From NCBI GenBank assembly GCA_964030475.1, contig CAXIPT010000024.1, positions 1 to 64,000 on the forward strand: a stretch of DNA of 64,000 nt, written 5' to 3'. The stretch's first letter is position 1; each line of letters begins with the position of its first letter. The notes beneath the pieces are model-generated. The model saw nothing but the letters and a program-made list of their open reading frames with translations. It searched no databases and was not told the DNA's origin. The DNA comes from Tethya wilhelma (taxonomy: Eukaryota > Porifera > Demospongiae > Tethyida > Tethyidae). Positions 20,592-34,795 of the stretch are shown here, piece by piece. A program made the translations under genes and the position numbers.

Positions 20592-21470
20592 TGTCAGCCA
20601 TGGCTAGCTTCTCTCCCGTTAGTACACGGGAAGCGTTGCCATGTTCATTGATTAATTATTCTGATAAGTACATGATGCAGCTGCTGATGTGCATCTCATT
20701 ATAATCCTGCATATTTAATGTGCAACAAAAAATAATGCATTGTTCATGAACTAAACACTTCTAGCAGAAAGAAATCTCTTCCAGATGATCAGAAGATGGC
20801 CCACAGTGTTGCAGAATCGCTGGGCTATGCCAGGAGCTGTTTATCTGTGCATAATAATGAATGAATGTATTGTACATTGTGTATAATAAATTTGCAATGA
20901 AATTTGTGGGGGAAAGAAGCTAAGCGCTTCTAATTATGGGCAATAAGTATTAGCTAAACTGTTTCCTACAGTTAGAATAGCTATAGATGCATGCATTAAT
21001 ATTGGGCGCTTATTTCTGTGCCATTTATAGCTTAGTTACTTTACTTACAGCCCACCCGCTACATTATTCTACTTAGTAGACTTACTTACCTCCTTGGTGA
21101 ATCCTCCTGGAAGGCTCCCTGGTCTTCTGTGTCTTTAAAAAGGCTCATAAAGTAAGTTTTAACTAGCGCTTCAACTAACTTCATGCATATTCTGATACTA
21201 CACTAAAATTGTACCACAAACATAAATTGTTTGTAACACGGATAGTATACGGAGTTTGTGTACTCGCGCTTAGCAACGTATTCGCTCACGATTTTAGCGA
21301 GTAAAATTGGAATGAACGGTCGGTATATTTGAGCTCATATCTCCAAAACTATAGCGCCTAGCCGCTTCAAATTTGGAAAATAGCTAGCTGCAATGACGTA
21401 GATTACAATGCAAGTGCTATCTCAAAATTCGAATATTACTAAATCTGGTCGGTTTTCCAAATTTCGGTCA
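20592..21470. other. Non-satellite spacer without recognised genes
   Basis: Unique-looking sequence between the transposase element and the next satellite block. It contains possible splice-like TTACTTACCTCCTTG motifs but no supportable ORF. Confidence 0.4.
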
Positions 21471-24400
21471 CATATATAGAGAATGTTCCAGGTGTTGGAA
21501 ACAGCGAAATTTGACAATAGTGTTTCTTTCGTGCTGAAAAGTATTTTTAAGACAAAATAAACATTTCTTGTGAAAAGTGTACTTTTTTGTCTTAGAAAAT
21601 TTTCAAAGTCCATAGTCACTCAAAATAACTAAGTTTTTTATCTTTACCATTACAATACTTTGTTTTTTTTCCAACAATATTTTTTTACTAAGAAAATGTA
21701 CTATGTGTTGAAAAAAGTAGTTTCACAAGTGTTTCTTTTGTGCTGAAAAGTAGTTTCAAGTCAAAATAAACGTTTTTGTGAAAAGTAAATTTTTCGCGCT
21801 AAGATTTTCTAAGTATGTAGTCACTCAAAAAAACTTAGTTCTTTATTCCTACCATTAGAAAACTTTGTTTTTCACCAACAATGTTTTTTACACCAAGAGA
21901 ATATTCAATGTGTCGAAAAAAGTACAGTTTCACAAAAGTGTTTCTTTTGTGCTGAAAAGTGTTTTCAGTTTTTCACCAACAATTCTTTTTAGACCAAGAA
22001 AATGCTTTTTGTGTTAAAAAAAGAAAAATTTCACAACAGTGTTTCTTTCGTGCTTCAAAGTGTTTTTCAAGACAAAATAAACGTTTTTTGTGAAAAGAGT
22101 ACTTTTTGGTTTTAGAAAATTTTCTATGTCATTAGTCACTAAAAAAAAACCAAGTTCTTTATCTCTATCATTGGAATACTTTGTTTTTCACAAACAATTT
22201 TTTTTTCTATCAAAAGAATGTTCCATGTGTTAAAGGAAGTAAAATTTCACAAAAGTGTTTTTTCGTGCTGAAGAATGTTTTCAAGACAAAATAAACGTTT
22301 TTTGTAAAAAGGGTACTTTTTGGTCTTACAAGATATTTTGAGACCATAGTCACTCAAAACTAAGTTCTTTATCTCTACCTTCAGAAAACTTTGTTTTTCA
22401 CCAATAATTCTTTTTAGACCAACAAAATGCTTCATGTGTTGAAAAAAGTAAAATTTTCACAATAGTGTTTCTTTCGTACTGAAAAGTAATTTCAAGAAAA
22501 AATAAACTTTTTTTGTGAAAAGTACTTTTTGGTCTTAGAAAATTTTCTAAATCCTTAGTCATTAAAAAAAACAAAGTTCTATATTTTTAGTTTTAGAAAA
22601 CTGTTTATAACACTAAGAAAATTCTCCTTAAGTTGAAAAAAGTAAAATTTCACAAAAGTGTTATTTTTGTGCTAAAAAGTGTTTTCAAGACAAAATAAAC
22701 GTTCTTTTTGAAAAATGTACTTTTTGTTCTTCAAAAATTTTCCATAGTACCTCAAAAAAACTAAGTTCTTTGTCTCTAAGATTAGAATATTTTATTATTC
22801 AATTACAATGTTTTTTACACCAAAAGAATGTTCCATGTGTGGAAAAAAAAGTTTAACAAAAGTGCACTATTCTGCAAAAAATTGTTTTCAAGATAAAATA
22901 AACTATTAATGTGAAAAGTGTACTTTTTGGTCTTAGAAAATATTCTAAGTCCATAGTCACTCAAAAAAACTAAGTTCTTTATCTCTATCGTTAAAATACT
23001 TTGTCTTTCACAAACAGTGTTTTTTCTATACCAAGAGAATTTTCCATGCGTTGAAAAAGTAAAGTTTCACAAAAGTGTTTCTTTTGTGCTGAAATGTGTA
23101 TTCAAGACAAAATAAACTTTTATTGTGAAAAGTGTAGTTTTTGGTCTTAGAAAATTTTCTAACTTTGTAGTCACTAAAAAAAAACCAATTTCGTTATCTC
23201 TATTGTTAGAATACTTTGCTTTTTCACAAACAATGTTTTTTACACAAACAAAATGTTCCGTCTGTTGAAAAAAGTAGTTTTACAAAAGTGTTTCTTTTGT
23301 TCTTAAATATGTTTTTAAGACAAAATAAACGTTTTTTGTGAAAAGTGAGTTTTTTTGCTCTTAGAAAACTTTCTAAGTATGTATTCACTCAAAAAAAAAT
23401 AAGTTCTTTATCTCTACCATTAAAAACATTGTTTTTCACAAACAATGTTTTTTACTCCAAGAGAATGCTCATGTTTTGAAAAAAGTAAAATTTCACAAAA
23501 GTGTTTCTTTCGTGGTGAAAAGTGTTTTCAAGACAAAATAAACGTTTTTTTTGTAAAAAGTGTACTTTTTGGACTTTAAAAATTTTCTAAGTACATAGTC
23601 ACTCAAAAAAAAAGTTCTTTATCTCTACCAATAATAACTTTGTTTTTCACAAACAATGTTTTTTACTCCAAAAGAATACTCCATGTTTTAAAAAAAGTAA
23701 AATTTCACAAGTGTTTCTTTCGAGCTAAAAAGTGTTTTCAAGACAAAATTAACAGTTTTTATAAAAAGTGTAGTTTTTGCTCTTAGAAACTAAGTTCTTC
23801 ATTTCTACCATTAGAATACTTTGTTTTTTCCAAAAATATATTTTTCACTAAGAGAATGTACTATGTGTTGAAAAAAAGTAGTTTCACAAAAGTGTTTCTT
23901 TCGTGCTGAAGTGTTTTCAAGACAAAATAAACGTTTATTGTGAAAAGAGTATTTTTTGGTTTTAGAAAATTTTCTAAATCATTAGTCACTCAAAAAACTA
24001 AGTTTTTTATTTCTAGCGTGAAAAAACTGTTTTTTACTAACAATGTTTTTTACACAAAGAGAATGCTCCTTGAGTTGAAAAAAGTAAAATTTCATAAAAG
24101 TTTTTTCTTTCATGCTTAAAAAAAAACTAAGTTCTTTATCTCTACCATTAGAATACTTTTTTTCCAACAATATTTTTTTCACTATAAGAATGTACTTTGT
24201 GTTGAAATAGTAGTTTCACAACAGTGTTTCTTTTGTGCTGAAATATAGTTTCAAGTCAAAAGAAAGGTTTTTGTGAAAAGTGAATTTTTCGCACTTAGAA
24301 AATTTTCTAAGTATGTAGTCACTCAAAAAAACTAAGTTCTTTATCTTTACCTTAAAAAACTTTGTTTTTCACAATGTTTTTTACTCTAAAAGAATGCTCT

Positions 24401-27400
24401 ATGTGTTGAAAAAAGTTAAATTTAATAAAAGTGTTTCTCTCGTGCTGAAAAGTGTTTTCAAGACAAAATAAACGTTTTTTGCAAAAAGTATATTTTTTGG
24501 TCTTAGAAGTTTTTTTAGTCCATAGTCTCTTAAAAAAACTTAATTCTTTATCTCTTACATTAGACAACTTTGTTTTTCACCAATAATGTTTTTAAAACTA
24601 AGAGAATGCTCCTTCAGTTGAAAAAAGTAAAATTTCACAAAAGTGTTTCTTTCGTGTTGAAAAGTGTTTTCAAGACTAAATAAACGTTTTTTTTTGAAAA
24701 ATGTACTTTTTGGTCTTCGAAAATTTTCTTTTAGTCCATAGTACCTCAAAAAAACTAAGTTGTTTGTCTCTAAGATTAGAATATTTTATTTTTCAACAAC
24801 AATGTTTTTTACACTAAAAGAATGTTCCATGTGTGGAAAAAAATAAAGTTAAACAAGAGTGCACTTCTGTGCTGAAAATTGTTTTCGAGATAAAATATAT
24901 AAAAGTGTACTTTTTGGTGTTAGAAAATTTTGTAGGTCCATAGTCACTCAAAAAAAAAGTTCTTTATCTCTACCATTAGAACACTTTGTTTTTTTCCAAC
25001 AATATTTTTTTCACTAAGATAATGTACTATGTGTTTAAAAGAGTAGTTTCACAAAAGTGTTTATTTTGTGTTGAAAGTGATTTCAAGATAAAATAAACTT
25101 TTTTGTGAAAAGTGAATGTTTCGCGCTTAGAAAATTTTCTAAGTATATAGTCACTCAAAAAAACTAAGTTGTTTCTCTCTTCCACTAGAAAACTTTGTTT
25201 TTCACCAACAATTCTTTTTAGACCACAAAAGTGTTTATCTTGTGCTGAAAAGTGTTTTAAAGTCAAAATAAACGTTTTTTGCGAAAAGCGAATTTTTCCC
25301 TCTTTGAAAAATTTTTAAGACCATAGTCACTCAGAAAGACAAAGTTCTTTATCTCTATCATTATAAAAGTTTGTTTTTCACCAGAAATGTTTTTTACACG
25401 CTCCTTGAGTTGAAAAAAGTAAAATTTCACAAAAGTGTTTCTTTTGTACTGAAAAGTGTTTTCAAAAGAAAATAAACTTTTTTTGTGAAAAGAGTACTTT
25501 TTGGTCTTAGAAAATTTTCTAAATCCTTAGTCATTAAAAAAACTAAGTTCTTCATTTCTAGTGTTAGAAAACTATGTTTTTAACACTAAGAAAATGCTCC
25601 TTAAGTTGAAAAAAGTAAAATTTCAAAAAAGTGTTTGTTTTGTGCTAAAAAGTGTCTCAAGACAAAATAAACGTTTTTTTTGAAAAGTGTACTTTTTGGT
25701 CTTCGAAAATTTTCTTTTAGTCCATAGTACCTCAAAAAACCTAAGTTCTTTGTCTCTAAAATTAGAATATTTTATTTTTCAATAATATTGTTTTATACAC
25801 CAAAAGAATGTTCCATGTGTGGAAAAAAATGAAGTTTAACAAAAGTGCTCTTTTGTGCTCAAAATTTTTTCAAGATAAAATAAACTTTTAATGTGAAAAG
25901 TGTACTTTTTGTTCTTAGAAAATTTTCTAAGTCCATAGTCACTCAAAAAAACTAAGTTCTTTATCTCTACCATTAGAATACTTTGTTTTTTTCCAACAAT
26001 ATTTTTTTTACTAAGAGAATGTACTATGTGTTAAAAAAAGGAGTTTCACTAAAGTGTTTCTTTTATGCTGAAAAGTGTTTTAAAGTCAAAATAAAAGTTT
26101 TTGCGTAAAGTGAATTTTTCGCGCTTAGAAAATTTTCTAAGTATATAGTCACACAAAAAAACTAAGTTCCTTATCTCTACCATTAATAACTTTGTTTTTC
26201 ACAAACAATGTTTTTACTCCAAAAGAATGCTCCATGTGTTAAAAAAAAATAAAGTTTAACAAAAGTTCTCTTTTGTTCTGAAAATTGTTTTTAAAATAAA
26301 ATAAACTTTTAATGTTAAAAGTGTACTTTTTGGTCTTAGAAAATTTTCTAAGTCCATAGTCACTCAAAAAAACTAAGTTATTTATCTCTATCATTAAAAT
26401 ACTTTGTCTTTCACAAACAGTGTTTTTTCTATACCAAGAGAATGTTCCATGTGTTGAAAAAGTAAAGTTTTACAAAAGTGTTTCTTTTGTGCTGAAAAGT
26501 GTTTTTAAGACAAAATAAACGTTTTTTGTTAAAAGTGAATTTTTTGCTCTTAGAAAACTTTCTAAGTATGTATTCACTCAAAAAAGTTCTTTATCTCTAC
26601 CATTAAAAACTTTTTTTTCACAAATAATGTTTTTTACACAAAGAGAAGGCTCCATGTGTTGAAAAAAGTAAATTTTCACAAAAGTGCTTCTTTTGTGATG
26701 AAAAGAATTTTCAAGACAAAATAAACGCTTTTGTGCAAAGTGAATTTTTCGTTCATAGAAAATATTTTTAGTCCATAGTCGCTCAAAAAAACTAAGTTCT
26801 TTATCTCTACCATTAAAAAACTTTGTTTTTCGCCAAAAATGCTTTTTAGACCAAGAAAATGCTTGATGTGTTGAAAAAAAGTAAAGTTTCACAAAAGTGT
26901 TTATTTTGTTCTGAAAAGTGTTTTCAAGAAAAAATAAACGTTTTATGTTTATAGCAAGTTTTTTGCTCTGAGAAAATTTTTTAAGTCCATAGTCACTCAA
27001 AAAAACTAACTTCTTTATCTCTACCATTAGAATACTTTGCTTTTTTCCAACAAGAATTTACTAGGTGTTGAAAAAAGTAATTTCACAAAAGTGTTTGTTT
27101 TGTGCTGAAAAGTAGTTTCGAGTCAAAATAAACTTTTTGTGAAAAGTGTATTTTTCGAGCTAAGAATATTTTCTAAGTATGTAGACACTCAAAAAAAGTA
27201 AGTTCTTTATTTCTACTTTAAAAAAACTTTGTTTTTCTTAAACAATGCTTTTTACACAAAGAGAAATCTCCCTGTTTTAAAAAAAGTAAAATTTCACACA
27301 AGAGTTTCTTTTTGCTGAAAAGTGTTTTCAAGAAAAAATAAACTTTTTTTGTGAAAAGTGTACTTTTTGGATTTAGAAAGTTTTCTAAGTCCAAAGTCAC

Positions 27401-30400
27401 TCAAAAAAACTAAGTTCTTTATTTCTACCATTAGAAAACTTTGTTTTTCACCAACAATGTTTTTTACACCAAGAGAATATTTAAAGTGTTGAAATAAGTA
27501 AAGTTTAAGTGTTTTTTTGTGCTGAAAAGTGATTTCAGGACAATAAAAACGTTTTTGTGAAAAGTGAATATTTAGAGCTTAGAAAATTTTCTAAGTATGA
27601 AGTCACTCAATAAAACTAAGTTGTTTATCTCTACCATTAGAAAACGTGTGTGAAGAACAAAAAGTACAATGCTTTATACACTAAGTGATTGCTCCTCGAT
27701 TTGAAAAAAGTAAAATTTAACAATCTTTCTTGCTGAAAAGTGTTTTCAAGACAAAATAAACTTTTTTTGTAAAAAGAGTTCTTTTTCGTATTAGAAAATA
27801 TTCTAAGTCTTTACTCATCAAAAAAAACTAAGTTCTTTATTTTTACCATGTTTTTCACAATGTTTTTTACTCTAAAAGAATGCTCCATGTGTTGAAAAAA
27901 GTAAAATTTAACAAAAGTGTTTCTTTCAAGCTGAAAAGTGTTTTCAAGACAAAATAAACGTTTTTTGCAAAAAGTATATTGTTTGGTCTTAGAAAATTTT
28001 TTAAGTCCAGTCTCTCAAAAAAACTAAATTTTTTATCTCTTACATTAGACGACTTTGTTTTTCACCAATAATGTTTTTTACACTAAGAGAATGCTCCATG
28101 TGTTGAAAAAATTAAATTTTCACAAAAGTGTTTCTTTCGTACTGAAATGTGTTTTCAAGAAAAGATAAACTTTTTTTGTGAAAAGAGTATTTTTTGGTCT
28201 TAGAAAATTTTCTAAATCTTTAGCCATTAAAAAAAACTAAGTTCTTTATTTCTAGCGTTAGAAAACTATGTTTTTAACACTAAGAAAATGCTCATTAAGT
28301 TGAAAAAGTAAAATTTTACAAAAGTGTTTTTTTTGTGCTAAAAAGTGTTTTCAAGACAAAATAAACGTTCTTTTTGAAAAATGTACTTTTTGTTCTTCAA
28401 AAATTTTCTTTTAGTCCATAGTACCTCAAAAAAACAAAGTTCTTTGTCTCTAAGATTAGAATATTTTATTATTCAACAACAATGTTTTTTACACCAAAAG
28501 AATGTTCCATGTGTGGAAAAAAAGTTTAACAAAAGTGCACTATTCTGCTAAAAATTGTTTTCAAGATAAAATGAACTATAAATGTGAAAAGTGTACTTTT
28601 TGGTCTTAGAAAATATTCTAAGTCCATAGTCACTCAAAAAAACTAAGTTCTTTATCTCTATAATTAAAATACTTTGTCTTTTACAAACAGTGTTTTTTCT
28701 ATACCAAGAGAATATTCCATGTGATGAAAAAGTAAAGTCTCACAAAAGTGTTTCTTTTGTGCTTAAATGTGTATTCAAGACAAAATAAACTTTTATTGTG
28801 AAAAGTGTAGTGTTTGGTCTTAGAAAATTTTCTAACTCCGTAGTCACTCAAAAAAACTAATTTTGTTATCTCTATTGTTAGAATACTTTGCTTTTTCACA
28901 AACAATGTTTTTTACACAAACAGAATGTTCCGTCTATTGAAAAAAGTAAAGTTTTACAAAAGTGTTTCTTTTGTGCTTAAAAGTGTTTTTAAGACAAAAT
29001 AAACGTTTTTTTGTGAAAAGTGAGTTTTTTTGCTCTTATAAAACTTTCTAAGTATGTATTCACTCAAAAAAACTAAGTTCTTTATCTCTACCATTAAAAA
29101 CATTGTTTTTCACAAACAATGTTTTTTACTCCAAGAGAATGCTCATGTTTTGAAAAAAGTAAAATTTCACAAAAGTGTTTCCTTCGTGCTGAAAAGTGTT
29201 TTCCAGACAAAATAAACGTTTTTTTTGTAAAAAGTGTACTTTTTGGACTTAGAAAACTTTCTAAGTCCATAGTCACTCAAAAAAACTAAGTTCTTTATCT
29301 CTACCATTAGAATACTTTTTTTTCCAACAATATTTTTTTCACTAAGAGAATGTACTATGTGTTAAAAAAAGGAGTTTCGCTAAAGTGTTTCTTTTGTGCT
29401 AAAAAGTGTTTTAAAGTCAAAATAAACGTTTTTGCGAAAAGTGAATTTTTCGCGCTTAGAAAATTTTCTAAGTATATAGTCACTCAAAAAAACTAAGTTC
29501 CTTATCTCTACCATTAATAACTTTGTTTTTCACAAACAATGTTTTTACTCCAAAAGAATGCTCCATGTGTTAAAAAAAATAAAGTTTAACTAAAGTGCTC
29601 TTTTGTGCTGAAAATTGTTTTTAAGATAAAATAAATTTTTAATGTGAAAAGTGTACTTTTTGGTCTTAGAAAATTTTCTAAGTCCATAGTCACTCAAAAA
29701 AACTAAGTTCTTAATCTCTATCTTTAAAATACTTTGTCTTTCACAAGCAGTGTTTTTTCTATACCAAGAGAATGTTCCATGTGTTGAAAAAGTAAAGTTT
29801 CACAAAAGTGTTTCTTTTGTGCTGAAAAGTGTTTTCAAGACAAAATAAACTTTTATTGTGAAAAGTGTAGTTTTAGGTCTTAGAAAATTTTCTAACTCCG
29901 TAGTCACTCAAAAAAACTAATTTCGTTATATCTACCGTTAGAAAACTTTGCTTTTTTACAAACAATGTTTTTTACACAAACAGAATGTTCCATCTGTTGA
30001 AAAAAGTAAAGTTTTACAAAAGTGTTTCTTTTGTGCTGAAAAGTGTTTTTAAGACAAAATAAACTTTTTTTGTGAAAAGTGAATTTTTTGCTCTTATAAA
30101 ACTTTCTAAGTATGTATTCACTCAAAAAAAGTTCTTTATCTCCACCATTAAAAACTTTGTTTTTCACAATGTTTTTTACTCCAAGAGAATGCTCATGTTT
30201 TTGAAAAAAGTAAAATTTCACAAAAGTGTTTCCTTCGTGCTGAAAAGTGTTTTTCAGACAAAATACAAGTTTTTTGTGAAAAGTGTACTTTTTGGACTTA
30301 GAAAATTTTCTAAGTCCATAGTCACTGAAAAAAAAGTTCTTTATCTCTACCATTAGAATACTTTGTTTTTTTCTAACAATATTTTTTTCACCAAGATAAT

Positions 30401-30649
30401 GTACTATGTGTTTAAAAGAGTAGTTTAACAAAAGTGTTTATTTTGTGCTGAAAAGAGTGTTCAAGACAAAATAAAGGTTTTTCGTGAAAAGTGAATATTT
30501 CGCTCTTATAAAATTTTCTAAGTATATAGTCACTCAAAAAAACTAAGTTCTTTATCTCTACCATAAAAAACTTTGTTTTTCACAATGCTAAAAGAATGCT
30601 CCATGTATTGAAAAAAGTAAAATTTAATAAAAGTGTTTCTCTCGTGCTG
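21471..30649 (-). repeat. 213-bp satellite, longest left-hand block
   Basis: About 43 consecutive monomers with no foreign insertion that I can see. Variant units recur at intervals near 5.3-5.7 kb (CACTATTCTGC units at 17573, 22857 and 28527; CTAAGTATGTATTCACTC at 17874, 23375 and 29045). The longest read-through minus-strand ORFs are 26578-27027 and 29904-30431; they span several monomers because the unit is close to 71 codons. Confidence 0.97.
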
Positions 30650-30650
30650 N
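30650..30650. other. Assembly gap (N)
   Basis: Joins satellite to a GC-rich non-satellite contig start; adjacency is unproven. Confidence 0.9.
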
Positions 30651-30673
30651 TGCTTAGTATGGAGGCAACTCAC

Positions 30674-30857
30674 CTTGTTGGGTGGCAACAGCCGGTGTTG
30701 CGGTGGTAGCCGTGGTTGTCGCGAGGCCAGTGCTCGACTCGGTTGGTTGGCTTGTCGTGACTGTAGCAGGTGGGACCACTGTCAGCGGAATCAGTTGTGG
30801 CACTGCTGGCGGCCGCATTAAGGCCGCCGGAGGTCTGAAGCTCGCTTGCTGGGCCAT
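30674..30857 (-). CDS. Isolated first coding exon, Pro/Thr/Ala-rich N-terminus
   Basis: An ATG (MAQQASFRPPAALMRPPAVP) opens 61 codons rich in Pro, Thr and Ala, ending at a strong donor (CAAG followed by GTGAGT, reverse complement at 30668-30677). The stretch is much richer in GC and CpG than the flanking satellite, as expected of a gene's 5' end. The rest of the gene would lie to the left, beyond the N at 30650, but what follows there is satellite, so the contig may be misplaced or the exon may be a stranded fragment. Not recognised; low-complexity N-termini like this occur in nuclear RNA-binding and transcription proteins. Confidence 0.45.
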
Positions 30858-31006
30858 CACTGTGTCAAAGACGACTTGAAACTTCGAAGAAAAGGCAGAC
30901 TCGAAAGAACACAAATTGCAGACCTTGTAGCCTAGGCTCAATGTAATGCGCATGCGTGATCATTACGCATGGGCGTTAACCCCGGTTAATTCCATTAACC
31001 TCCATC

Positions 31007-34000
31007 AAAAGTGTTTCTTTCGAGCTGAAAAGTGTTTTCAAGACAAAATAAACGTTTTTCGTAAAAAGTTAACTTTTCGGTCTTGGAAAATTTTCTAAGC
31101 CTATAGTCACTCAAAAAAATTAAGTTTTTTATCTCTCCCTTTAAAAAACTTTGTTTTTAACAAACAATGCTTTCTACACAAAGAGAAATCTCTATGTTTT
31201 AAAAAAAGTGTAATTTCACACAAGTGTTTCTTTCTTGCTGAAGAGTGTTTTCAAGACAAAATAAACCTTTTTTGTGAAAAGTGTTCTTTTTGGTTTTGGA
31301 AAATTTTCTAAGTCCATAGTCACCTAAAAAAACTAAGTTCTTTATCTGTATCAATAAAATACTGTTTTTCACAAACAGTATTTTTTTTATATCAAGAAAA
31401 TGTTCCATGTGTTGAAGAAAAAACCAAAATTTCACAAAAGTGTTTCTTTCGTGCTGAAAAGTGTTTTCAAGACAAAATAAACGTTTTTTGTGAAAAGTGT
31501 ACTTTTTGGTCTTAGAAATTTTCTAAGTCTATAGTCACTAAAAAAAACCAAGTTCTTTATCTCTATCATTGGAATACTTTGTTTTTCACAAACAATTTTT
31601 TTTCTATCATTAGTCACACAAAAAAACTAAGTTTTTTATTTCTACCGTGATAAAACTTTGTTTTTTACTAACAATGTTCTTTCAACAAAAATAGAATGCT
31701 TTTTCAGTTGAAAAAAGTAAAATTTCACAAAAGTGTTTGTTTCTTGCTGAAAAGTTTTTTCAAGACAAAATAAACGTTTTTTGTGAAAAGTGCAATTTTT
31801 GGTTTTGGAAAATTTTCTAAGTCCATAGTCACTCAAAAAAAACTAAGTTCTTTATCTCTACCATTAGAATACTTTGTTTTTTCCAACAATATTTTTTTCA
31901 CTAAGAGAATGTACTTTGTGTTGAAATAGTAGTTTCACATTAGTGTTTCTTTTGTGCTGAAAATTAGTTTCAAGTCAAAATAAAGGTTTTTGTGAAAAGT
32001 GAATATTTCGCGCTTAGAAAATTTTCTATGTAGACACTCAAAAAAACTAAGTTGTTTATCTCTACCATTGGAAAACTTTGTTTTTTACCAACAATTCTTT
32101 TTAGACCAAGATAATGCTCCTTGTGTTAAAAAAAGAAAAATTACACAAAAGTGTTTATTTTGTGCTGAAAAGTGTTTTCAAAACAAAATAAACGATTTTT
32201 GTGAAAAGTGAACTTTTAGGTTTTAGAAAATTTTCTAAGTCCATAGTCACTCAAAAAAACTAAGTTCATTATCTCCATCATTAGAATATTTTGTTTTTCA
32301 CAAAAAGTTTTTTTTATATCAAGAGAATGTTTCATGTGTTGAATAAAGTAAAATTTCACAAAAGTGTTTCTTTCTTGCTAAAAAGTGTTTTCAATACAAA
32401 ATAAGCTTTTTTTGTGAAAAGTGTACTTTTTAGTTTTAGAAAAAATTTTCTAAGTCCATAGTCACTCAAAACCTAAGTTCTTTTTCTCTACCTTTATAAT
32501 ACTTTTTTTTTTCCAACAATATTTTTTTACCAAGAGAATGTACTATTTGTTGAAAAAAGTAGTTTCACAAAAGTGTTTCTTTTGGGCTGAAAAGATTTTT
32601 CAAGTCAAAATAAAAACGTTTTTGCGAAAAGTGAATTTTTTGCGCATAGAAAATTTTCTATGTAGTAACTCAAAAAAACTAAGTTTTTTTATCCCTACCA
32701 TTAGAAAACTTTGTTTTTCACCAACAATACTTTTTAGAACAAAAAAATCCTCTATGTGTTGAAAAAAGTAAATTTTCATAAAATGCTTCTTTTGTGCTGA
32801 AAAGTGTTTTCAAGACAAAATAAACGTTTTTGTAAAAAGTGAATTTTGCGCTCTTAGAAAATTTTTTAAGTATGTAGTCACTCAAAAAAACAAAGTTCTT
32901 TATCTCTATCATTAGAAAACTTTGTTTTTCACCAAAAATGCTTTATAAACTAAGTGAATGCTCCTTGAGTTGAAAAAAGTAAAATTAAACAAAAGTGTTT
33001 CTTTCGTACTGAAAAGTGTTTTCAAGACAAAATAAACTTTTTTTGTGAAAAGAGTTCTTTTTTGTCTTAGAAAATATTATAAGTCCTTAGTCATTAAAAA
33101 AAACTAAGTTCTTTATTTCTAGTGTGAGACAACTTTGTTTTTTTACCAATGTTTTACACACTAAGAAAATGCTCCTTAAGTTGAAAAAAGTAAAATTTCA
33201 CAAAAGTGTTTCTTTCGTGCTGAAAAGTGTTTTCAAGACAAAATAAACTTTTTTTGTGAAAAGTGTACTTTTTGGTTTTAGAAAATTTTTTTTAAGTCCA
33301 TAGTTACTCAAAAAAACTAACTTCTTTTTCTCTACCATGTTTTTCACAAACAATGTTTTTTACACAAAAGTGTTCCTTTTGTTCTGAAAAGTGTTTTTAA
33401 GACAAAATAAATGTTTTTTGTGAAAGCAAATTTTTCGCTCTTAGAAAAATTTTTAAGTCCATAGTCACTCAAAAAAACTAAGTTGTTTATCTCTACCATT
33501 AGAAAACTTTGTTTTTCACCAACGATTCTTTTTAGACCAAGAAAATAGTTCATGTGTTGAAAAAAGAAAAATTTCACAAAAGTGTTTGTTTTGTGCTAAA
33601 AAGTGTTTTCAAAACAAATTTAACGTTTTTTGTGAAAAGTATACTTTTTGGTTTTAGAAAATTTTCTAAGTCAATAGTCACTCAAAAAAACTAACTTCTT
33701 TATCTCTACCATTAGAATACTTTGCTTTTCACAAACAATATTTTTTACACCATGAGAGTGCTCTATGTGGTGAAAAAGGAAAGTTTCACAAAAGTTTTTC
33801 TTTCGTGCTAAAAAGTGTTTTCAAGACAAAATAAACGTTTTTTGTAAACAGTGTACTTTTTGGTCTTGGAAAATTTTTTAGCTTATAGTCACTCAAAAAA
33901 ACTAAGTTCTTTATCTCTACCATTAAAACACTTAATTTTTCACAAAAAATGCATTTTACACGAAGAGAAATCTCCATGTTTTGAAAAAAGTGGAATTTAA

Positions 34001-34013
34001 AGGTGCTATTGCA
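31007..34013 (-). repeat. 213-bp satellite block
   Basis: About 14 monomers that resume abruptly in mid-unit (CAAAAGTGTTTCTTTCG) after the GC-rich island and end in mid-unit at a segment of unrelated sequence. Same orientation as all blocks to its left. Confidence 0.95.
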
Positions 34014-34259
34014 CGGAAGCGGCAACTTTTTGAAAAAATGGCCCAAAAATCAATACTGAAATTTCATTGGTTGAAAATACGTCATTGGAATGCAATTTGC
34101 GCTCCTATCTTCGCGTTGAGTCCAACGTACGCATAATTTTTCTTTGTGACCACGTGGTAAGCTGCAGCTATTTGACATACTTATACACTTAGACTTACAC
34201 TCATTTAGCTTGTTTCTTCCTCGTTCCTTCTCTTGGTGTGCTTCTACTGCTCATATCTA
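34014..34259. other. Unrelated sequence between satellite and duplicated module
   Basis: Begins GGTGCTATTGCACGGAAGCG. No terminal repeats or coding signal are seen. Confidence 0.4.
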
Positions 34260-34795
34260 GCTATTCTAGCCATAAAATTTGTTGATATCTAGATATTAAC
34301 TTACCTCTAACATCCAAAAAGAAAGATTCCGCTGGTAAATCTCAGCACAGTAGGCTTCTTTAGTCTTTAACTGAACAAGCAAGAGTGTTGAACTTGAAAT
34401 ATCTTGGTATAAAATCGGCCGCATTCAACGAAATATCCCAGGGCCTTCTCTTGCACTTTTGGTTGGAGGTTGAAGGTCATCAATTATATGCTAATGATAT
34501 TCAGAAGGGGATTTTCCCATTTAAACTACGCGCGCCAAGCTAAATCAATTTCAGCTGCAATCAAAGAAACTGAGCGCGGGCACCTGAAGCTGCACTCGAG
34601 CTAGCTGTTGTTTCTAAAAAGAGGTAAGTATTACCAAATACAAGAGAGCAATTAACTGTATATGTTTTTGCAAACTTGCAACTTAACTGATTTACAAAAT
34701 AAAGCAGCTGATACATTGAATTAGTATAACACTGAGAAACATTATTTTTTTCTCTGTTCTTTCTCTTTTTCTTCTTTTCATCCCTTCTGTGTGTG

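Noticed and set aside
29904..30431. Long ORF (175 codons) inside the satellite as a gene
   Set aside because: The same peptide pattern recurs with frame-breaking changes in every array block and on both strands; it follows from a repeat unit close to a multiple of three.
21471..30649. CRISPR-like array
   Set aside because: Repeats are contiguous monomers of about 213 bp without unique spacers, in a eukaryotic context.
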